A DNA stretch of 64,000 bases. It comes from Rhizobium indicum. GTDB taxonomy: Bacteria; Pseudomonadota; Alphaproteobacteria; Rhizobiales; Rhizobiaceae. Made by a program: the position numbers and the translations under genes. Of the stretch, positions 1-9,871 are shown in pieces (within the stretch, counting starts at the first letter, position 1; every line of letters starts with the position of its first letter). The DNA lies in the NCBI RefSeq assembly GCF_005862305.2, contig NZ_CP054021.1, forward strand, positions 186,001 through 250,000, given 5' to 3'. The notes under the pieces were generated by a model. That model did not search any database and was not told where the DNA came from. It saw nothing but the letters and a program-made list of their open reading frames with translations.

Positions 1-82
1 ATCTCGACGACGCCCGAACCCCGGGATGGCGCCGACGGCACGGTCATTCAAGATGAACGCGACGAGAAGCGTCGCGCATAGC

Positions 83-520
83 TCAGCTAAGCTCTTGGGC
101 GAGTCCGATGAGAAGCCCTCCAGGCCCGCGGATGTAGCAGAGCCGATAGGTGTCTTGATAGTCCACGACTTCGCCGACGAGCTGCGCGCCGCGCTTGCTG
201 AGCCTCTCAAGCGTCTCGTCGATGTCATCAAGGGCGAACATGACGCGGAGGTAGCCTAGAGCGTTCACCGGGGCATTGCGGTGATCCGCAACGGCAGGCG
301 GCCTGAGGAAGCGGGAGAGCTCGAGCCGGCTGTGGCCATCAGGCGTGCGCATCATGGCAATCTCGACGTGCTGATCGCCCAGTCCAGTGACACGTCCAGC
401 CCATTCTCCTTCGATCATGGCCCGCCCTTCGAGCTCGAGGCCGAGGTCGCGAAAGAAATCAATCGTCTCTTCGAGGTCATCGACGACGATTCCCACGTTG
501 TCCATCCGTTTGAGCGCCAT
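83..520 (-). CDS. VOC (glyoxalase/bleomycin-resistance) family protein
   Basis: A protein of about 145 residues with one vicinal-oxygen-chelate fold: it opens with MALKRMDNVGIVVDD, a typical first beta strand, and ends with the paired strand around YIRGPGGLLIGLAQ. These folds make metal-dependent lyases, dioxygenases or antibiotic-binding proteins. The substrate cannot be read from sequence. The start at 520 is preferred because the longer frame adds 26 residues (MTVCPDS...) that do not look like VOC sequence. It stands alone, with no operon partner visible on its strand. Confidence 0.8.
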   Translation of the reverse strand: MALKRMDNVGIVVDDLEETIDFFRDLGLELEGRAMIEGEWAGRVTGLGDQHVEIAMMRTPDGHSRLELSRFLRPPAVADHRNAPVNALGYLRVMFALDDIDETLERLSKRGAQLVGEVVDYQDTYRLCYIRGPGGLLIGLAQELS

Positions 521-677
521 GTGTCCAATCTCCCAATCTGCAAGGTGTCGTCTAGCATCGACGTCAGCAGGACATTGGGAGTCGGGGCAGACTGTCAAGA
601 TAAGGCTACCAGTTCTTCCGCCGCATAGGTTTCATTGAATGCAGCAATGAGTGGCAAGGCGGACCACTTGGTTTAGG

Positions 678-722
678 GCATGACCCCGAAAATCGGATTC
701 GATTTTCGGGAAGGATTATGCG
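678..722. repeat. RIME-like intergenic palindrome
   Basis: An 11-bp perfect inverted repeat, CCCGAAAATCG and its complement around a GATT loop (685-710), is flanked by GCATGA and ATTATGC. This layout resembles the RIME mosaic elements described in Rhizobium. A second, imperfect copy lies at 2777-2816, just on the other side of the serine deaminase/DUF1489 pair. Assignment to RIME is from memory of the family, not from a database match. Confidence 0.55.
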
Positions 723-873
723 CACACTCAAAGTGCCTGCGCGTCCTAGTGGACACGCGGCGCTCCAGTGTGCAGCCGGAATGTCGCACCGGCTCCATGC
801 GATGTCGGTGTGCTGCACGGATTCGAAACCGACCTCGCTTAAGCTTGCATCCTCGTATTCAGAAGGCGCACCC

Positions 874-2277
<1,404 letters not shown>

Positions 2278-2338
2278 GTTTGTGGATGCCGGATGCTTGG
2301 TGCTTGACGCTCGCTGCCAAAAGGATTTCAACGGCAGC

Positions 2339-2776
2339 ATGGCATTGCATCTCATCAAACTCTGTGTCGGCGCCGACTCGATAGACGACCTGCGCGAATG
2401 GGTGGCGGAACGCTCGTTGCGCGCCATCGCCGCCGGGCTCGAGCCGCATTCGGTGCATACGACGCGCATGGCGCCGAAGCGTATGGAGGAACTGCTTGAC
2501 GGCGGCTCGCTCTACTGGGTGATCAAGGGGCAGGTGCAGGCCCGGCAGAAGCTGCTCGACATCGAGACCTTCACCGACGGCGAGGGGATTTCGCGCTGCC
2601 GCCTGATGCTCGGCCCGGAGGTCATAGAGACGGCCGTACAGCCGAAACGTCCCTTCCAGGGCTGGCGTTATTACACTGAGGACGACGTGCCGCGCGACCT
2701 GACAAGCCTCGGCGCCGGCATTGCCGAAATGCCCGCGGATCTCCGCCGCGAGCTTACGGACCTTGGTCTGCTCTAA
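2339..2776 (+). CDS. DUF1489 family protein
   Basis: A 145-residue cytoplasmic protein recognised as DUF1489 from its opening MALHLIKLCVGADS, the HTTRMAPKR segment, the SLYWVIKGQVQARQ block and the RPFQGWRYY motif. The family is common in Alphaproteobacteria and has no established biochemical role that I know of. The start at 2339 is chosen because the in-frame extension upstream is not conserved-looking. It follows the serine deaminase on the same strand and may be cotranscribed. Its stop codon abuts a second RIME-like palindrome, so the transcript probably ends there. Confidence 0.85.
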   Translation: MALHLIKLCVGADSIDDLREWVAERSLRAIAAGLEPHSVHTTRMAPKRMEELLDGGSLYWVIKGQVQARQKLLDIETFTDGEGISRCRLMLGPEVIETAVQPKRPFQGWRYYTEDDVPRDLTSLGAGIAEMPADLRRELTDLGLL

Positions 2777-2816
2777 TCCCCGAAAATCGGAGCCGATTTC
2801 CGGAAAGGTTCATGCG
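2777..2816. repeat. RIME-like palindrome, second copy
   Basis: CCGAAAATCGG and CCGATTTCCGG form an imperfect inverted repeat (2780-2803) followed by AAAGGTTCATGCG. The order of parts is the same as in the copy at 678-722. It sits immediately after the stop of the DUF1489 gene. Confidence 0.5.
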
Positions 2817-2866
2817 TGGATTGAACGTCCTCCGCGCGGCCTTTCGGGCGCGCGGTCCTGTGCAGT

Positions 2867-3142
2867 TCAGCGCAGGCGCAACTGCACCGGCGCGCTGCCG
2901 TCCGGCGAGGTCACATGCAGATGGATGCGGGCTTCAGGCTGGGAATAGCGCCAGGCGCGTGCACCATGGCACAGCAGCAGATTGATGAGATCCCGGGTCT
3001 TCGGAGACTTCGCCTTCGGCCGTTGCAGGCCGATCTCGGCGAGGCGCAAAGCCGCCTCGTGCAGCGGATGCAGAGATGAGCGCCCCTTGGCCGCCATGCG
3101 ACGGTCTGAAGGCATTCCCGGAACATTCTCATTGATCGCCAT
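2867..3142 (-). CDS. small conserved-looking hypothetical protein
   Basis: A 91-residue basic protein (MAINENVPGM...) with an amphipathic central part (HEAALRLAEIGL) and a C-terminal stretch ending VQLRLR. I do not recognise a family. No signal peptide or membrane segment is visible. Codon use has the GC-rich third positions of its neighbours, which supports coding. The start at 3142 is preferred over 3160 because the extra residues look random. It lies alone between the serine deaminase unit and the D,D-carboxypeptidase gene. Confidence 0.55.
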   Translation of the reverse strand: MAINENVPGMPSDRRMAAKGRSSLHPLHEAALRLAEIGLQRPKAKSPKTRDLINLLLCHGARAWRYSQPEARIHLHVTSPDGSAPVQLRLR

Positions 3143-3255
3143 TGTTTTCCCCGTACGCAATACTGATCGAGTTCAAGAACGGTGGCCGGAAACGCAAACA
3201 CCGATTCCGGCCGTCACCGATGCCGCCGGCCATCTTGCAGGCAGCATCGAATAGC

Positions 3256-4827
3256 TCATTGGGCAGCCGCCCAGCACTTGATGCCGGCCTTCTTCAAGGC
3301 CTTGCAGGCGTTGACGGCATCGCGCTGATCGTCGAAGCCGCCGAAGCGGGCGCGGTAAAGCTGGTCACCACCAGCGGCGTAGGCGACCGCGAAAGGTTTT
3401 GCCGAGGCCAATGCCTTGCCGCCCTTGCTCTTGGCGCCCTCCAGGAGGTCCATGGCCATCTGCCGGCTCGGCGAGACGCCGACTTGCACCACCCAGCCGG
3501 TCGGACCGTTGCTGGTTGAAGCAGCACGAGTCGGGGAGGGAGTGGTCGACGCAGTGGTGAGGTTATCGACCGACGTCTCGCCCTGTTCCGTCGGCATAGA
3601 TGCGGGCGTCGGCTTTGGTGCGGCGACCGCTGCCTGCTGCTTGAAGGTCATGGTCTTGACCTTGGTCGGCGCCGGCATCGGCTGGGCTACCAGCGGATTG
3701 TCGGAATTCGGCGCAGCGGTCTCGGCATAGGCGACCTCGGTCTCGGCGACCTGATAGCGCGCATCCGGCAGCGGGCCTTTGTGCGGCAGGCTGAGATCGG
3801 CAGCGGCTGCCGAAACCGGCGGCTGGGCTGCGGTGATGGTCTTCGCCATTTGCTGAGCCTTCTTGGGCTGGACCGGAGCTGGCGTCACGATCATCGCCGG
3901 GGCAGGGGCTGCCTGGGCGATCAGCGCCGACGATCCGCCACGGCTCGATGCCTTCGGCAGATAGGTGGCGATCAGATTGCGCATCTGGGCATCGCGGGCA
4001 GGCGTCGAGGCGCCACCCATCACGACGCCGACGATCGTTTTGCCATCGACCTGCACCGAGCTTACCAGATTGAAACCGGCAGCCCGCGTGTAACCGGTCT
4101 TGATGCCGTCGACGCCGCGCACTGAACCGACCAGGCGGTTGTGGCTGCGGATCGTCCGGCTGCCGAACTTGAAGGCACGGGTAGAGAAATAGCCGTAATA
4201 TTGCGGGAAATGCTGGCGAAGGGCGATGCCGAGGCGGGCCTGGTCGCGCGCTGTCGTCATCTGCGCCGTATTCGGCAGGCCGTTGGCATTGCGATAGGTG
4301 GTGCGCGTCATGCCGAGCGCATGCGCCTTGGCGGTCATCAATTGGGCGAAGCGATCCTCGCTGCCGCCGCCCAGCATCTCGCCGAGCGCCGTTGCCGCAT
4401 CATTGGCCGACAGGGTGACGAGACCGAGAATGCCCTGCTCGACGGTGATCGTACCGCCGGCGCGGACGCCGAGCTTGGTCGGCGCCTGGGCTGACGCATG
4501 GGCGGAGAAGGGAACCGGCGTATCGAGACGGATGCGACCCTGCTCCAATGCCTCGAAGGTCATGTAGAGGGTCATCATCTTGGTCAGGGAGGCGGGGTAT
4601 TGCAGCCGGTCGGCGTTCTCACTGTAGAGAACGTTGCCGGTCTTGGCGTCGACGACGATGCCTGCATATTTCGGATTTGCTGCTTCCGCGTCGGCATTCA
4701 CCGAATCGACCACAACGATCGTGATGGCCACCGAAAGGACCGCCAGCAGCCTTGCGAAAAAACTGCCGGATCGGGACGATGATACGGAGGAGACTGACCT
4801 TGACACTATTCCACTCTTCGCTTGCAT
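3256..4827 (-). CDS. D-alanyl-D-alanine carboxypeptidase with C-terminal SPOR domain
   Basis: Penicillin-binding protein 5/6 type peptidase (family S11) that trims the terminal D-Ala of peptidoglycan stem peptides in the periplasm. Counting from the start at 4827, a hydrophobic signal segment (about 23-45) precedes the catalytic domain with SLTK (Ser80), SAN (140-142) and KTG (243-245). A Pro/Ala/Thr-rich linker of roughly 150 residues follows. The last 80 residues form a SPOR domain (WVVQVGVSPSRQMA...), which in other proteins binds denuded glycan at the division site. A longer start at 4881 is possible. The gene is monocistronic. Confidence 0.92.
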   Translation of the reverse strand: MQAKSGIVSRSVSSVSSSRSGSFFARLLAVLSVAITIVVVDSVNADAEAANPKYAGIVVDAKTGNVLYSENADRLQYPASLTKMMTLYMTFEALEQGRIRLDTPVPFSAHASAQAPTKLGVRAGGTITVEQGILGLVTLSANDAATALGEMLGGGSEDRFAQLMTAKAHALGMTRTTYRNANGLPNTAQMTTARDQARLGIALRQHFPQYYGYFSTRAFKFGSRTIRSHNRLVGSVRGVDGIKTGYTRAAGFNLVSSVQVDGKTIVGVVMGGASTPARDAQMRNLIATYLPKASSRGGSSALIAQAAPAPAMIVTPAPVQPKKAQQMAKTITAAQPPVSAAAADLSLPHKGPLPDARYQVAETEVAYAETAAPNSDNPLVAQPMPAPTKVKTMTFKQQAAVAAPKPTPASMPTEQGETSVDNLTTASTTPSPTRAASTSNGPTGWVVQVGVSPSRQMAMDLLEGAKSKGGKALASAKPFAVAYAAGGDQLYRARFGGFDDQRDAVNACKALKKAGIKCWAAAQ

Positions 4828-4961
4828 TTCAGATATTTGGCACTTCAGTTTTTGGCAGGAACCGCACACCTCCCGCCGCACAGCTCGTCTTCTAAAATTA
4901 CCGGTTGGGCGTTACCAATCCGTTTATGATGAATCCTTTATTTCGCTGTCCGGAGAGCATT

Positions 4962-5708
4962 TTAGGGACTTGTCGCAGAACGGTTCACAAGACGCGCGTC
5001 TACAAAGGTGCGGATAGCGGCATCAATATGTTCCCAGTCGTCGAGATGGCTGCTTGAGAAGCGGTAGAGAACGCTGAGATCTCGACCGACTTTGATATCG
5101 CGCTGACAATCTCCGCCCGCTGCCTTATCCGGGGCTGACGGCAATATGCAGCGCACGACGTAATCCGGCCCGCCCTTGACGGGCGCCGTCAGCAGCACCT
5201 CGTCGCCGTAACCCGCATCGGCGCGAAGACGGTGCAGCGTCAGCCCGTCGCGGAAGGGCTCCGCAGGTCCTTCGAGCAGATGCGAATAGATCGGCTCCAG
5301 CCGCCCGGACATGTCGCGCGACATGGTGCTCTGGGTGATCTGCAGGAAGATCAGTCCGGAGGATTGAGCGATATCGTCGAATCGAAGGTGATTTTCCTTG
5401 CCGTAACCCTGCATTTCCGGCCAGGCGAGGTAGAGATCGACGCGCTCGGCGGCGCCTTCATGCCTTTGACTCGGGAAACGGATGACATTCTCGGGGAATT
5501 TCACGGTGTCGCGGCCGATGGCCAGCTGGATTTCCACCGTGCTGTCGGTGTTGCCGGCAAGCGAGATATGCCGGCCGAACCAACGTCCGCCGATGCTGAT
5601 GGCAACAGTCAGGACCGCCATGACTGAGATCACCGCCATCGTGCGGAGGAGAAACCCCATGGAAAGAAGCGGCTGCTCGTCGGGTGCGCTGTGCGCGGCA
5701 TGGCTCAT
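4962..5708 (-). CDS. membrane-anchored hypothetical protein
   Basis: About 248 residues with one N-terminal transmembrane helix (FLLRTMAVISVMAVLTVAIS) and the remainder apparently periplasmic. The soluble part has alternating hydrophobic strands (VEIQLAIG, VDLYLAWP, YVVRCILP) but no catalytic motif I can name. Two cysteines (C in YVVRCILPS and GGDCQRD) could form a disulfide. It belongs to a conserved rhizobial family of unknown function in my judgement. A start 13 codons upstream at 5747 is also open. It may be transcribed independently of the D,D-carboxypeptidase gene downstream. Confidence 0.65.
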   Translation of the reverse strand: MSHAAHSAPDEQPLLSMGFLLRTMAVISVMAVLTVAISIGGRWFGRHISLAGNTDSTVEIQLAIGRDTVKFPENVIRFPSQRHEGAAERVDLYLAWPEMQGYGKENHLRFDDIAQSSGLIFLQITQSTMSRDMSGRLEPIYSHLLEGPAEPFRDGLTLHRLRADAGYGDEVLLTAPVKGGPDYVVRCILPSAPDKAAGGDCQRDIKVGRDLSVLYRFSSSHLDDWEHIDAAIRTFVDARLVNRSATSP

Positions 5709-5844
5709 GGCGGTTCTTCGCGTTTCGGTCCGCCGCAGGAAGAACATGAGCCGCCGGTGCCGATGATGATTCTCATCGCAATGATCTGACCGGCAGGGTT
5801 AATAATTCGCTAAGATGCTGGTGGGCTAAGCCCCGAAAGGGGGC

Positions 5845-5874
5845 GAGCCGTTCCCGGGACAGCGGGAACGGCTC
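5845..5874 (-). terminator. stable hairpin between two minus-strand genes
   Basis: GAGCCGTTCCC pairs perfectly with GGGAACGGCTC over 11 bp around an 8-base loop, with a smaller GCCCC/GGGGC hairpin beside it at 5830-5844. It lies just past the end of the BTLCP protease gene on the minus strand. There is no U-tract, so it may stabilise a 3' end rather than terminate. Confidence 0.4.
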
Positions 5875-5951
5875 TTGGGCACCGGTCGGGGACGGGATGC
5901 GGGGACTGACCGGGCCGCAGGCAGCAACCGGCAATGGCCGGCAGGCTGTTC

Positions 5952-6557
5952 TTACTTGACGCTACCGACCGCGACAGCGCGGCCATCCTGAAGCTTCGAC
6001 CAGCGGGCCGGATCGTCGGCGGACTGGCGCTTCAGATAGGTGTATTCGGTGTCCGACCACAGCAGCACCTTGTTGCGCATGTTGTCGAGGATGAAGTCGC
6101 CATGATCGGTACGAACAGTCAGCACGGCATGGCCTTCGCCATTCGGCTGCAGCACGACTGTTATCAGCGTGTCGGACGGCGAGAAACCGTCGTCGATCAG
6201 CATCTTGCGCTTCAGCAGGGCGTAATCCTCGCAGTCGCCTACGGTGCGCGGATAGGCCCAGCGCTCCTCGACCCCGTAGATCTGCTCATCCGTCATCGGC
6301 TGGATCGTCGAATTGACAGTGTAGTTGACCTTGAGAATTTCCTTCCAGCGATCCTCTGTGAGAATGGCCGGTCCGGCATCGCCGCCGACTTCGACACATT
6401 CCGTCGGATTCGCCTTGCAGAATTCGTAGTGTCCGATCGGCGGGCTGGCATTGCCTGCCAGGGCCATGCTGGCGGGCATCGCCTGTCCCGAACCCGCCAT
6501 TGCCATCATGATGGCACCGGCCAGAATGCCGCCTTTCAGGATGTTCGCAGTTGTCAT
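5952..6557 (-). CDS. bacterial transglutaminase-like cysteine protease (BTLCP, DUF920)
   Basis: A 201-residue secreted protein with a signal peptide (about 1-32, ending near GQAMPA). The transglutaminase-like core has a Cys-His-Asp set: Cys109 in TVGDCEDYALL, His143 in EGHAVLTV and an Asp in the GDFILDN strand. In other proteobacteria (LapG type) such periplasmic proteases clip surface adhesins under c-di-GMP control; whether this member does is unknown. No lapD-like partner is adjacent, although PilZ and GGDEF genes occur elsewhere in the window. An AT-rich stretch directly upstream probably holds its promoter. Confidence 0.85.
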   Translation of the reverse strand: MTTANILKGGILAGAIMMAMAGSGQAMPASMALAGNASPPIGHYEFCKANPTECVEVGGDAGPAILTEDRWKEILKVNYTVNSTIQPMTDEQIYGVEERWAYPRTVGDCEDYALLKRKMLIDDGFSPSDTLITVVLQPNGEGHAVLTVRTDHGDFILDNMRNKVLLWSDTEYTYLKRQSADDPARWSKLQDGRAVAVGSVK

Positions 6558-6933
6558 TGCCGTCTCCCCGTAAGTTGAGGTGACAATGGCACAGACGTTT
6601 TTATCTCACGCAAAATTACGTAATAGAATTAGAGGCTTAGTTGATTCAAATGCCGGGAAAACTCGACTAAAAACAGATTCGAATGCGCATAAAATTTGAC
6701 GCGGATTTGTCTTGAAATCGATTAAAATTGTAATCGACGCAACAAGGCTTTCGCCCGCGAAAACGCTGCGTTGCCGTCCTGATGTTAAGGATTTTCGTTG
6801 AGCCGGGTAAATCTCAGCAGTGTGCTGGCGATCTGCGGCAGCGCGTAGCCGACCGGCGATGCCGCCGGAATGGGCCGATTCGGCTGGTTCAAAAGCAGAA
6901 TATCGCTTAGATCGCCGATCCGGGCGGGAAAAT
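6558..6933. other. AT-rich intergenic region
   Basis: No convincing gene. The part 6590-6780 is clearly more AT-rich than the surroundings and lies upstream of the BTLCP gene, so it is likely a promoter region. The rest lies past the end of the prolyl iminopeptidase gene. Confidence 0.5.
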
Positions 6934-7908
6934 TTATTTTTGAGGAAAGTCGCGAAATCGATCGGTGGCAGCCACAATCGCCGCGCTCATATCGGGATTT
7001 GCGGTGGAATGGGCAGCATGCGGAAGGATGGTGAGCTCGCTTTGCGGCCAGGCGCGGGCCAGTTCCCAGGCGGTGACGAGCGGCGCCTCGATGTCGAGCC
7101 TTCCCTGCAGCAGGATACCGGGAATGCCGATGAGCCGAGCGGCGTTCTTCAAGAGCTGGCCGTCCTCCAGCCAGGCGCCATTGCTGAAGTAATGGGTGAT
7201 GATGCGGGCGCGCGTGAGCATATAGGCCGGATCGGCCCAGCGGCGTGGCAGGCCTTGGGGATCGGCAAGCAGAATCGAGGCCGCCTCCCAATCATGCCAG
7301 TCACGCGCCGCCTTGAAGCGCGTTTCCGGATCCGGATCGTTGAGAAGACGATGATAGGCGGCGACGATGTCCTCGTCTCGTCCCTGGCTGTCTGCGGGAA
7401 TCACCTGGCGGAAACGGTGCCATTCCTCCGGAAAGAGTGGCGCCATGCCGCGACAGAGCCAGTCGATTTCCGAACGCCGGGTGGTGGTCACGCCTGACAG
7501 GACGATCGCTGCGACACGCTCCGGATGGGTTTCGGCATAGGCCAGCGCCAGTGTCGAACCCCAGGAATTGCCGAAAAGGAGCCAGCTGTCGATGCCGAGA
7601 TGGGCCCGCAGCCGCTCGATATCCGCAACGAGATGCCAGGTGGTATTGACGGAGAGATCGGTTTTAGGATCGGCAGCACTCGGCAGGCTGCGGCCGCAAT
7701 TGCGCTGATCGAACAGAATGATTCGGTAGGCGTCGGGATCGAAATAGCTCCGCGCCGCGGTCGAGCAGCCGGAGCCCGGCCCGCCATGCAGCACCAGCGC
7801 CGGCCTGCCCGCCGGATTGCCGCAGACCTCCCAATAGATCAGATTGCCGTCGCCCGTATCGAGCTGACCATGATCATGGGGTTCGATTTCGGGATAAAGA
7901 GCTGACAT
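6934..7908 (-). CDS. pip: prolyl iminopeptidase
   Basis: Alpha/beta hydrolase of family S33 that releases N-terminal proline from peptides in the cytoplasm. The 324-residue product has the oxyanion segment HGGPGSG (41-47), the nucleophile elbow GNSWG (Ser115), the FDQRNCGRS motif of this family, a cap region, GRLD for the acid and HAAHS for the catalytic histidine. Length is typical. The start at 7908 (MSALYPEIEP) fits family N-termini better than the open frame to 7947. It is transcribed alone. Confidence 0.92.
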   Translation of the reverse strand: MSALYPEIEPHDHGQLDTGDGNLIYWEVCGNPAGRPALVLHGGPGSGCSTAARSYFDPDAYRIILFDQRNCGRSLPSAADPKTDLSVNTTWHLVADIERLRAHLGIDSWLLFGNSWGSTLALAYAETHPERVAAIVLSGVTTTRRSEIDWLCRGMAPLFPEEWHRFRQVIPADSQGRDEDIVAAYHRLLNDPDPETRFKAARDWHDWEAASILLADPQGLPRRWADPAYMLTRARIITHYFSNGAWLEDGQLLKNAARLIGIPGILLQGRLDIEAPLVTAWELARAWPQSELTILPHAAHSTANPDMSAAIVAATDRFRDFPQK

Positions 7909-8227
7909 GGACGCGCCTCTCGAATTAAGGCGGGCCTTATCCGTCATATCCGTGACGAATGGATGACGACGGGCGAGGGCAGGGCATTCCCGGACGCAAA
8001 ATCACTGCACAATTTTGCGCAACCTTATTGCGTGCCGATCGGTGTCGCAGCTTGTTCCACTCATAATGTTGTCTAACGACTGGGTGGAACGACTTGCGAC
8101 AGGATTTCGCGGCTTCTTTCCAAAGCCAGATTCGTTGCCGCTTGCAAATCTCCTGCCGTGAAGGGCGGGCGTTTTCAACGCGACCTGACCGGGTGCGCAC
8201 CGGAGGGCAGCGTCATTTCAGCAGCTG
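7909..8227. other. intergenic region without recognised content
   Basis: About 320 bases between the prolyl iminopeptidase start and the PilZ gene end. It holds a short AAGGC/GCCTT palindrome near 7926 and moderate AT content around 8000-8100, presumably the iminopeptidase promoter. No gene or RNA recognised. Confidence 0.4.
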
Positions 8228-8839
8228 TTAAAGGAATTCGCGCAGCGTCTCGCGGGACTGGATCGACAGGAATTCGATCGCCACGCCTTCGACGAAGTGG
8301 CGCACGACGCGACCACGCATATTGCCGAGGCGCACGGCCGTTCCGATCGAAGGACGCATCTCGACGTCGACGGCAGCGCCCGACAGCGAAAGGTCCATGA
8401 TGCGGCAGGAATAACGCGTGCCGTCCTCGAGCGTCAGCTCGGTCTTCGTGTCGCGTGGCGTCAGACGGTCGTGGCGGCGATCCTCGGGCAGGCCGAGTTC
8501 GTGCTTGTTGGCAAGCCAGGTGAGCTGGGCCGCGAGCTTCTCGCGCTTCCGGTCGGTGGCATTGATCGACATGGTGAAACCGCGGCCATCGATCGTCTGG
8601 ACATAGCCTTCGACGCGGCCGAGATGGTCAATATAGGCGACAACGCGTTCGTTGGCGCGCGGCCGGCCGAGGCAGGTGACGTACATATCGCCAGGCGACA
8701 TGTCGATCACCATGCATTCGAATTCCTCGTAGTTCGCAAGCATCAGCCGGCCCTGCATGTTGATGGGCACGCGCTGAAAAACGCCCTGTTCAGGGCGCGG
8801 CGCAGGTCGTTGCGTCTGAGCTGGCTGGAACGAGTGCAT
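8228..8839 (-). CDS. tandem PilZ domain protein
   Basis: A 203-residue cytoplasmic protein made of two PilZ-like beta barrels. The C-terminal one (about 120-203) has the c-di-GMP signature: an Arg-rich RRHDRLTPR segment followed by DLSLSGAAV. The N-terminal one (about 20-105) has a degenerate version, FQRVPIN then DMSPGD, which lacks the usual D-x-S-x-x-G spacing. It is therefore likely a c-di-GMP receptor with one binding barrel and one structural barrel. No partner gene adjoins it. The start could be either of two consecutive Met codons. Confidence 0.85.
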   Translation of the reverse strand: MHSFQPAQTQRPAPRPEQGVFQRVPINMQGRLMLANYEEFECMVIDMSPGDMYVTCLGRPRANERVVAYIDHLGRVEGYVQTIDGRGFTMSINATDRKREKLAAQLTWLANKHELGLPEDRRHDRLTPRDTKTELTLEDGTRYSCRIMDLSLSGAAVDVEMRPSIGTAVRLGNMRGRVVRHFVEGVAIEFLSIQSRETLREFL

Positions 8840-8963
8840 CAAAGGGCTTCTTCATGAAAATCGCAGAGACCGATCTTTACCCACAATCCATTAACAGAAG
8901 GTTGTTTTGCCCGATCCCCATATAGCGGAAAACGAGTATGCCGGATGTGCCGAAATGGGATTG

Positions 8964-9578
8964 TCAGCGCGCCTCCGCGCTCAGCAGCTGCGACACCATG
9001 CGGCGCATGACCTGGCCGAAATGGATGCTTTTGCCAGCGACGATCCTGTTGATGGGGCGCGGTTCGGTCGGTGCTGCCTTGTCGAATTTTTCGGGCAGCA
9101 GGCGGCTGCGGTCGAGCGCCAGGAATTCGAGCGGCACGATCTCCAGCCAGCTCGCGGCCGCTGCCGGCGCGATCGCGCCGAGCAGCCGGTCGCAGGCGCC
9201 GTCCGGCGAACGCAGCGGCATCATGATAATCTCGAAGGAGGCCTGATGACCGACAGTGCTGTAGCCGGTGGCGTTGAACAGGGCCGGCATGGCATGGTCC
9301 ATGACGCCCATCGCCGTGCGTTCGATGTCCGCGAGCTGACCATTTGCCCAGAGAGACGAAAAACGTTCGCCGCGCAGGTCACGCCCAAAGAGATCACAGA
9401 TGCGGGTGCCGGCGAGCCGGAAACCGATGTCTCCGCCCTCGCGCTTCTCAAGAATGAACAGACTTTGGAGCAGGTGGGGGACGGCGGAGGGTTCGACCTG
9501 TGATTTCAGCGGCGCATCGGCAGCGCCGCGGATACGGTTCCAGTAGTCAAAAATTTCGATGGTCGTTTGCACACGCAT
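8964..9578 (-). CDS. PAS_5 (DUF1150-like) PAS domain protein
   Basis: About 205 residues, beginning MRVQTTIEIFDYWNRIRG, with the pattern of the rhizobial PAS_5 family: FRLAGTRICDLFGRDLRG in the first half and the QASFEIIMMPLRS strand later. These are single-domain PAS-like proteins of unknown ligand, often with a c-di-GMP or regulatory link that has not been shown here. No output domain follows. It is divergent from a small region containing a plus-strand terminator and the rhomboid gene. Confidence 0.75.
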   Translation of the reverse strand: MRVQTTIEIFDYWNRIRGAADAPLKSQVEPSAVPHLLQSLFILEKREGGDIGFRLAGTRICDLFGRDLRGERFSSLWANGQLADIERTAMGVMDHAMPALFNATGYSTVGHQASFEIIMMPLRSPDGACDRLLGAIAPAAAASWLEIVPLEFLALDRSRLLPEKFDKAAPTEPRPINRIVAGKSIHFGQVMRRMVSQLLSAEAR

Positions 9579-9629
9579 TTCACACCAACCTGTCCCATTC
9601 CGGAGCATTTTCGGGCAGTCATTGCCCTT

Positions 9630-9825
9630 ACAGGCTCTACCTTGCGGATTTCATGCCAGATCGCGGCGGTTAAGGTTAAGAGATGGTTTCGGTTGAGATG
9701 CAGTGCCCGTCGTGACACTGTCCTGCCATCGCTTCGACTTTCGAAGTTCAGCACAACCTGCCCGGGCCGAGGTCTTTCCTGGAGCTCCCGGTACGCCGTC
9801 CGGCCCTTCGGACGGCTTTTTTTTT
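9630..9825 (+). ncRNA. candidate small RNA ending at a strong terminator
   Basis: This plus-strand region has no gene but ends in a textbook intrinsic terminator. It also contains another stem-loop (CTTCGA/TCGAAG at 9732-9746) and is C/U-rich just before the terminator. The nearest plus-strand gene upstream is several kilobases away on that strand, so the terminator has no mRNA to end unless a short transcript starts here. The 5' boundary given is arbitrary, and no clear promoter hexamers were found. Confidence 0.45.
9795..9825 (+). terminator. intrinsic terminator
   Basis: GCCGTCCG pairs with CGGACGGC (8 bp, 6-base loop) and is followed by nine consecutive T residues. It lies 46 bases before the rhomboid start codon, so it ends a transcript that begins upstream, or attenuates the rhomboid mRNA. 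Confidence 0.85.
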
Positions 9826-9871
9826 GACAGTCGCTCCTGTATGGCTGTGGCCTCAACGAGGCAAAACACAG

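Noticed and set aside
5799..5813. TTAA-N7-CTAA, a near match to the CtrA site
   Set aside because: One mismatch and no supporting context.
6606..6977. 123-codon minus-strand frame in the AT-rich gap
   Set aside because: It overlaps the end of the iminopeptidase gene in another frame and has no family pattern.
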